Shown here: piece after piece, positions 59,623 through 64,000 of the stretch
Position numbering within the stretch: position 1 is the first letter of the stretch
Layout: the number at the start of each line of letters is the position of its first letter
From: Streptomyces dioscori
GTDB lineage: Bacteria; Actinomycetota; Actinomycetes; Streptomycetales; Streptomycetaceae
Assembly: GCF_003024195.1 (NCBI RefSeq)
Contig: NZ_KZ679043.1
Coordinates: 418,618-482,617, forward strand
Length of the DNA: 64,000 nt
Direction: 5' to 3'
The notes under the pieces: model-generated
Database searches by the model: none
Told to the model about the DNA's origin: nothing
What the model saw: only the letters and a program-made list of their open reading frames with translations
Position numbers and translations under genes: made by a program

Positions 59623-60558
59623 ATGGAACCGATCATCATCGTCCTGATCATTCTGGTGGTGTTGGTCTTCATCGCGTTGATCAAGACCATCCAAGTCATT
59701 CCCCAGGCCAGCGCCGCCATCGTCGAGCGCTTCGGCCGCTATACGCGGACCCTGAACGCGGGCCTCAACATCGTCGTCCCGTTCATCGACTCGATCCGCA
59801 ACCGCATCGACCTTCGCGAGCAGGTCGTGCCGTTCCCGCCGCAGCCGGTGATCACCCAGGACAACCTGGTCGTGAACATCGACACCGTCATCTACTACCA
59901 GGTGACCGACGCCCGCGCCGCGACCTACGAGGTCGCCAGCTACATCCAGGCGATCGAGCAGCTCACCGTCACCACGCTCCGCAACATCATCGGCGGCATG
60001 GACCTGGAGCGGACCCTGACCTCCCGCGAGGAGATCAACGCGGCTCTGCGCGGAGTCCTCGACGAGGCCACCGGCAAGTGGGGCATCCGCGTCAACCGCG
60101 TCGAGCTCAAGGCGATCGAGCCGCCCACCTCCATCCAGGACTCGATGGAGAAGCAGATGCGCGCGGACCGTGACAAGCGCGCCGCGATCCTCACCGCGGA
60201 AGGTATCCGCCAGTCGCAGATCCTCACCGCCGAGGGTGAGAAGCAGTCGGCGATCCTCCGGGCCGAGGGTGAGGCCCGTGCCGCCGCGCTGCGCGCCGAG
60301 GGTGAGGCCCAGGCGATCCGTACGGTCTTCGAGTCCATCCACGCCGGTGACGCGGACCAGAAGCTGCTGGCCTACCAGTACCTCCAGATGCTGCCGAAGA
60401 TCGCCGAGGGCGACGCGAACAAGCTCTGGATCGTGCCCAGCGAGATCGGTGACGCCCTCAAGGGGCTCAGCGGCGCGATGGGCAACTTCGGGCCGATGGG
60501 TGGCGGCAATCAGGGTGGTGGCGGCACAGAACGCCGCGAAAAGCCGTCAGTGGACTGA
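59623..60558 (+). CDS. SPFH/band 7 (stomatin/flotillin-like) protein
   Basis: The 311-aa protein starts with one membrane helix (1-25) and the stomatin motif VERFGRYTRTLNAGLNIVVPFID, then an SPFH domain and a coiled C-terminal region with repeated AEGE units (AEGIRQSQILTAEGEKQSAILRAEGEARAAALRAEGEA). Such proteins form membrane microdomains and stabilise protease complexes. Paired with NfeD in the common gene order. GGGGAG lies upstream of ATG. Confidence 0.93.
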   Translation: MEPIIIVLIILVVLVFIALIKTIQVIPQASAAIVERFGRYTRTLNAGLNIVVPFIDSIRNRIDLREQVVPFPPQPVITQDNLVVNIDTVIYYQVTDARAATYEVASYIQAIEQLTVTTLRNIIGGMDLERTLTSREEINAALRGVLDEATGKWGIRVNRVELKAIEPPTSIQDSMEKQMRADRDKRAAILTAEGIRQSQILTAEGEKQSAILRAEGEARAAALRAEGEAQAIRTVFESIHAGDADQKLLAYQYLQMLPKIAEGDANKLWIVPSEIGDALKGLSGAMGNFGPMGGGNQGGGGTERREKPSVD

Positions 60559-60571
60559 CCGCATCTTGGGC

Positions 60572-60610
60572 AGGGGCGGCGGGGGCGGACACTCCGCCCC
60601 CGCCGCCCCT
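60572..60610. terminator. Perfect 17-bp terminator
   Basis: AGGGGCGGCGGGGGCGG pairs with its exact inverse around ACACT, 14 bases past the SPFH stop. Confidence 0.85.
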
Positions 60611-60690
60611 ACCCGTTCCCGTCACGTGCTCAGGGGCTCCGCCCCCGAACCCCCGCTCCTCAAACGCCGGAGGGGCTGGAAGCCCCCTTA

Positions 60691-60735
60691 GGGGCGCGGG
60701 GAACTGCGCGACCAGCCACAGCGCACCCGCACCCG
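60691..60735 (+). repeat. Intergenic repeat with extended tail
   Basis: Core GGGGCGCGGGGAACTGCGC at 60691-60709 continues with GACCAGCCACAGCGCACCCG, closely matching the tail at 35003-35035. Between convergent SPFH and HNH genes. Confidence 0.85.
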
Positions 60736-60759
60736 ACAACACCCCCCCCAGCGGAGCGA

Positions 60760-61263
60760 CTACGCCGGCTGCGCAAGCCACTCCGGCAGAGCTTCAAGAT
60801 CATCCCGACCCAGCGCCAGCAACATCGCATCAGCCGGCGTCGGCTCGAACGGCCGCCGCAACAACGGCATCCCCGCCTGATCAGGCGTCCGAGCAGCCTT
60901 CCGGTGATTGTCCTCCGCACACGACGCCACCGTGTTCAGCCACGAGTCCTGACCCCCCTGAGCCCGCGGCACCACGTGATCCACCGTGGTCGCCCGCCGG
61001 CCGCAGTACGCGCACTTGTGCCGGTCACGGACCAGCACTCCCCGCCGCGACCACGGCGCTTGTCTTCGGAAGGGCACCCGTACATAGCGGCAGAGCCTGA
61101 TCACCCGCGGCGCGGGTATGTCCAGCGCGGCTCCGCGCATACGCAGTTCGGGGTGGGCCTGCTCGACGACTGCCTTGTCCTGCAGCACCAGAACGACGGC
61201 TCGGTTCAACGTCACCGTCGACAGCGGCTCGAAGCTCGCGTTCAGCACCAGCGTGTCCCGCAT
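60760..61263 (-). CDS. HNH endonuclease
   Basis: The 167-aa protein has the HNH core CAYCGRRATTVDHVVPRAQGG..CAEDNHRKA (about 95-135): CxxC and the CxxxxH pair bind structural zinc, DH plus N and H form the ββα-metal nuclease site. Family often associated with genome packaging or repair in phages, but here it is a chromosomal, single-domain form. ATG at 61263 follows GGTGGGCTGG. Confidence 0.85.
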   Translation of the reverse strand: MRDTLVLNASFEPLSTVTLNRAVVLVLQDKAVVEQAHPELRMRGAALDIPAPRVIRLCRYVRVPFRRQAPWSRRGVLVRDRHKCAYCGRRATTVDHVVPRAQGGQDSWLNTVASCAEDNHRKAARTPDQAGMPLLRRPFEPTPADAMLLALGRDDLEALPEWLAQPA

Positions 61264-61353
61264 CCAGCCCACCTCCCATGTGCACCGGCCCACCACCTGG
61301 CGGGCGTGGATCAACTCTGGCCGGGCACGCCGAGATGGACAACGCAATAAAAA

Positions 61354-61391
61354 TGCCCGCCCCTGATCAATTCCAAGACCAGGGGCGGGCA
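61354..61391 (-). terminator. Intrinsic terminator of the PEBP gene
   Basis: On the minus strand TGCCCGCCCCTG pairs with CAGGGGCGGGCA (12 bp) and is followed by TTTTTATT. Confidence 0.85.
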
Positions 61392-61407
61392 AACACTCAG
61401 TGAAAGG

Positions 61408-61947
61408 TCAGCTCTCCGCGGGAGCCGCGTACTCGGCGACGAGCTGCGCCCTCGCGAGCGTGTGGAACCGGAGATTGAAGCCCACCGCGGCCGGTGAGGC
61501 GTCCGAGTCCGGACCGAGCTTCTCCTGGTCCACCGCGTACACGGTGAACACGTACCGGTGCGCCGGATCACCCGCCGGCGGCGCGGCGCCCCCGAAGTCC
61601 TTCGACCCGTAGTCGTTGCGTGCCTGGACCGCGCCCTCGGGCATTCCCTCGAACTTCCCCGTACCCGCGCCCGCCGGCAATTCCGTCACCGAGACCGGAA
61701 TGTCGAACACGACCCAGTGCCAGAAACCGCTCCCCGTGGGGGCGTCCGGGTCGAAACACGTCACGGCGAAACTCTTGGTCTCCGCGGGGAAGCCCTCCCA
61801 GCGAACCTGCGGCGAGGTGTTACCGGCCGCGTGGACCTGAGCGTCCTTCAGCGTCCCACCCGCCTCGACGTCCTCACTCGTGACAGTGAAGGACGGCACG
61901 GCGGGATGGAAGTCGTGGGGAAGCGGCGGCCTCGTGGACTCCGTCAC
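61408..61947 (-). CDS. YbhB/YbcL (PEBP/RKIP-like) family protein
   Basis: The 179-aa protein has the PEBP anion-binding signature CFDPDAPTGSGFWHWVVFDIP (about 66-86) and GSKDFGGAAPP. Cytosolic; ligand unknown in bacteria. GTG at 61947 follows AGGAGGTG by five bases. It is followed on the same strand by the HNH gene, separated by a terminator. Confidence 0.9.
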   Translation of the reverse strand: MTESTRPPLPHDFHPAVPSFTVTSEDVEAGGTLKDAQVHAAGNTSPQVRWEGFPAETKSFAVTCFDPDAPTGSGFWHWVVFDIPVSVTELPAGAGTGKFEGMPEGAVQARNDYGSKDFGGAAPPAGDPAHRYVFTVYAVDQEKLGPDSDASPAAVGFNLRFHTLARAQLVAEYAAPAES

Positions 61948-62026
61948 CTCGGCACCTCCTGATCGGTTCCTGCTCTGCTCCGGAAAGTCTTGCTCCGAGC
62001 TTAGGACCGGCCAGGTCCTGGGCGCC

Positions 62027-62812
62027 CTAGAACCAGTTGCGCCGGCTGCCCACCTCGGACAGCCACTGGTTGAGGTACGCCGCCCAGTCCGTGCCCTGGA
62101 AGTCGTTGAGTCCGACCTGGAAGGAGCGGAAGGAGTCGCTGCCCTCGCTGAACAGACCCGGCTTCTTGTCCATCTCCAGGACGACGTCCATCTCACGGTC
62201 GTCCGCGACGAAGGTCAGCTCGACCTGGTTCAGCCCGCGGTACTGCTGCGGCGGGAAGAACTCGATCTCCTGGTAGAACGGCAGCTTCTGCCGCGTACCC
62301 CGGATGTGCCCCTTCTCCAGGTCCGCGCTCTTGAAGCGGAAGCCCAGCTGGATGAAGGCGTCCAGCAGTGCCTGCTGCGCCGGCAGCGGGTGCACGCTGA
62401 TCGGGTCCAGGTCACCGGAGTCCACCGCGCGCGCGATGGCCAGCTCCGTGGTCACACCGATGTTCATCCCGCGCAGCGACTGACCGGCGATGTTCGTGAT
62501 CGGCGTCTCCCACGGGATCTCAAGACCGAACGGCACCGCGTGCACGCCGTTGGCCTGGAGCTCGAAGGCGCCGCCGAGCTGGAGCTTCGTGAACTCGATG
62601 TTCTGCTTGTACTCCTGGTCGTCGCTGCCCTCGACCTCGACCTTGGCCTGCAGCCCGACCGACAGTCCCTCGATCGCCTGGTTCACGGATCCGCCCTGGA
62701 TCCGCACCTCACCCTGGACGACACCGCCGGGAACGACGTTGACCTCGGTCAGCTCCGTCTCGACCGAAGCCCCACCGGCACCCAGGCTCGCAAGCAGCCG
62801 CTTGAACCCCAT
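62027..62812 (-). CDS. spo0M: Sporulation-control protein Spo0M family
   Basis: The 261-aa protein has the arrestin-like Spo0M fold: an opening FKRLLASLGAGGASVETEL, strand-rich TELTEVNVVPGGVVQGEVRIQGG, and an extended C-terminal region with LPFYQEIEFFPPQQYRGLNQVELTFVADDR. In Bacillus Spo0M negatively affects sporulation initiation; streptomycete homologues are less studied. GAGGAG precedes the ATG. It lies between PEBP and mpg, 79 bases from the PEBP start. Confidence 0.88.
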   Translation of the reverse strand: MGFKRLLASLGAGGASVETELTEVNVVPGGVVQGEVRIQGGSVNQAIEGLSVGLQAKVEVEGSDDQEYKQNIEFTKLQLGGAFELQANGVHAVPFGLEIPWETPITNIAGQSLRGMNIGVTTELAIARAVDSGDLDPISVHPLPAQQALLDAFIQLGFRFKSADLEKGHIRGTRQKLPFYQEIEFFPPQQYRGLNQVELTFVADDREMDVVLEMDKKPGLFSEGSDSFRSFQVGLNDFQGTDWAAYLNQWLSEVGSRRNWF

Positions 62813-62981
62813 CGTCTTCTCCTCTTTCGGGCAACGCCCCGTTGTTGTTCGGTCCGGATCGGATCCTTGATCCATACATACGCGATCCAGCCGGGTCCGG
62901 TTCCGCGCCTTCACCCTGGCAAGACGGGCGCTCCCTGACCACCCCGCACGCACTCGCACGTGTGAAGTACGCTCGTAAGCC

Positions 62982-63632
62982 ATGATCGCGGCCCCTGACC
63001 GTACGCCCCTCGTCCGGGACTTCTTCGACCGACCTGTACTTGAGGTCGCCCCCGACCTTCTGGGGCGTGTCCTCGTGCGCACGGATCCGGACGGTTCGGC
63101 CGATCCGATCGAACTCCGCATCACAGAGGTCGAGGCGTACGACGGCCCCAACGATCCCGGCTCCCACGCGTTCCGCGGCCCCACGGCCCGCAACGCGGTG
63201 ATGTTCGGTCCGCCCGGGTACGTGTACGTCTACTTCACGTACGGCATGTGGCACTGCATGAACCTGGTCTGCGGCCCGGAGGGCAGGGCGAGCGCGGTCC
63301 TGCTCCGCGCGGGAGAGATCACCGAAGGCCTCGAAGTGGTTCGCAAACGTCGACTTTCGGCCCGACACGACCGAGAACTCGCCAAAGGCCCGGCCCGTCT
63401 GGCCACAGCCCTGGCGGTCGACCGCTCCCTCGACGGCACGGACGCATGCGCCTCGCAGAGTTCACCGCTGAGCCTCCTGCACGGCACCCCGGTGACCTCC
63501 GACCAGGTACTGAGCGGTCCGCGTACGGGAGTGTCCGGCGACGGAGGCGTCCACCCGTGGCGCTTCTGGATCAGCAACGACCCGACGGTCAGCCCCTATC
63601 GGGCGCACACCCCTCGCCGGCGCCGAACTTGA
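62982..63632 (+). CDS. 3-methyladenine DNA glycosylase (MPG/AAG family)
   Basis: The 216-aa protein removes alkylated purines during base excision repair. FFDRPVLEVAPDLLGRVLVR, EVEAYDGPNDPGSHAFRGPTARNAVMFGPPGYVYVYFTYGMWHCMNLV and KGPARLATAL match the AAG family; the Glu in TEVEAY is catalytic and the Tyr/His pocket is in YFTYGMWHCMN. TACGCT eight bases before the ATG and no ribosome site suggest a leaderless start. Confidence 0.92.
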   Translation: MIAAPDRTPLVRDFFDRPVLEVAPDLLGRVLVRTDPDGSADPIELRITEVEAYDGPNDPGSHAFRGPTARNAVMFGPPGYVYVYFTYGMWHCMNLVCGPEGRASAVLLRAGEITEGLEVVRKRRLSARHDRELAKGPARLATALAVDRSLDGTDACASQSSPLSLLHGTPVTSDQVLSGPRTGVSGDGGVHPWRFWISNDPTVSPYRAHTPRRRRT

Positions 63633-63797
63633 CTCGCCCTTGGGCGATACGTAACGTAGCCCGAGCCGCTTGAACCGGGTACTGCGTTCAGTCAGCAGCC
63701 GGGAGCGGCCAACCCACTACCTACGACTTCCTCTCAGCGAGGGTCCATTCGGCGTGTCCGCACGTCTGAATTCGAACTCGCGGAACTCGATTATGAG

Positions 63798-63990
63798 TTG
63801 CCGAGGGGATCGGCTAACGTAGTGAATGTCGAAAGGCCGCAAGGTCAATAGGCAAATCCCACCGACTGGGAATCGGGCCTGAAAGGGTCTGGTAGAGTCG
63901 GGATCGCCGGAAAGGGAAACGCGAAAGCGAAAACCTGGAAAGCACCGAGGAAATCGGAACCGGAAACGGTCTGATAGAGTCGGAAACGCA
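63798..63990 (+). promoter_or_regulatory. Multi-promoter leader of an rRNA operon
   Basis: Two identical TAGAGT -10 elements occur at 63893-63898 and 63975-63980 in GGTCTGRTAGAGTCGG contexts; the closest upstream TTGCCG/TAGTGA pair (63798-63825) may form a third promoter. The intervening 80 bases are strikingly rich in GAAA and GGAAA, as in Streptomyces rRNA leader/antitermination regions. No gene is seen in 63633-63797, and the 16S gene must lie beyond the window. Assignment rests on resemblance to known rrn leaders. Confidence 0.75.
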
Positions 63991-64000
63991 AGACAGCGAG

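Noticed and set aside
63633..63800. tRNA-like dyads after mpg
   Set aside because: No cloverleaf with conserved T-arm and CCA-end could be folded by eye; the region better fits an rRNA leader.

Overview
The window is a high-GC actinobacterial chromosome segment, almost certainly Streptomyces. The signs are extreme G/C at third codon positions, many GTG/TTG starts, short-chaplin genes, a streptophobe-family membrane protein, a 6C small RNA gene, an Asp23/AmaP envelope cluster and the typical Streptomyces intergenic repeat around GGGGCGCGGGGAACTGCGC. No phage, insertion sequence, CRISPR array or tRNA gene was seen. It reads as core/arm-proximal chromosome with housekeeping genes rather than a mobile island.

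Left part (1-17.9 kb): a truncated secreted GH25 lysozyme; class II aldolase; alpha/beta hydrolase; an unknown 484-aa protein; a VOC protein; a secreted zinc metallopeptidase divergent from an ABC-F ATPase with a possible leader peptide; a small HTH protein; an enoyl-CoA hydratase; then a P10-like protein divergent from a five-gene Asp23/DUF2273-like/Asp23/DUF6286/AmaP operon; an SDR with an altered catalytic motif next to a GH15 enzyme; SURF1; a small zinc protein and a DnaQ-like exonuclease with a BRCT domain.

Middle part (18-34.9 kb): a tightly overlapping catabolic-looking operon (acetoacetate-decarboxylase-like, SDR, two amidohydrolases); a sterol-desaturase-family hydroxylase overlapping a lysoplasmalogenase-like gene and followed by a zinc alcohol dehydrogenase (candidate ether-lipid breakdown set); CopD; two tandem paralogous S8 proteases; DUF485 plus acetate symporter behind a Crp-like site; moaA; a 6C RNA; DUF3099 and GlsB-type small membrane proteins.

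Right part (35-64 kb): tyrS, pmbA-tldD, fabG-fabI (type II fatty acid synthesis), a secreted small protein, a FadR-type regulator divergent from a CynX/NimT MFS exporter with its 38-aa partner, SixA, SerB, streptophobe protein divergent from an FHA-FHA-ABC transporter, an SLT transglycosylase, QueA-like/SDR pair, a GAF histidine kinase/LuxR-type response regulator pair, two tandem cysteine-free chaplins, an ABC ATPase, NfeD-SPFH pair, HNH endonuclease, YbhB/PEBP protein, Spo0M, a 3-methyladenine glycosylase, and at the right edge the AG-rich multi-promoter region of what is almost certainly an rRNA operon whose genes lie outside the window.

Many convergent gene pairs are separated by long perfect GC-rich hairpins (bidirectional terminators) or by members of the intergenic repeat family. 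Function calls rest on motifs and family memory; no database search was run.
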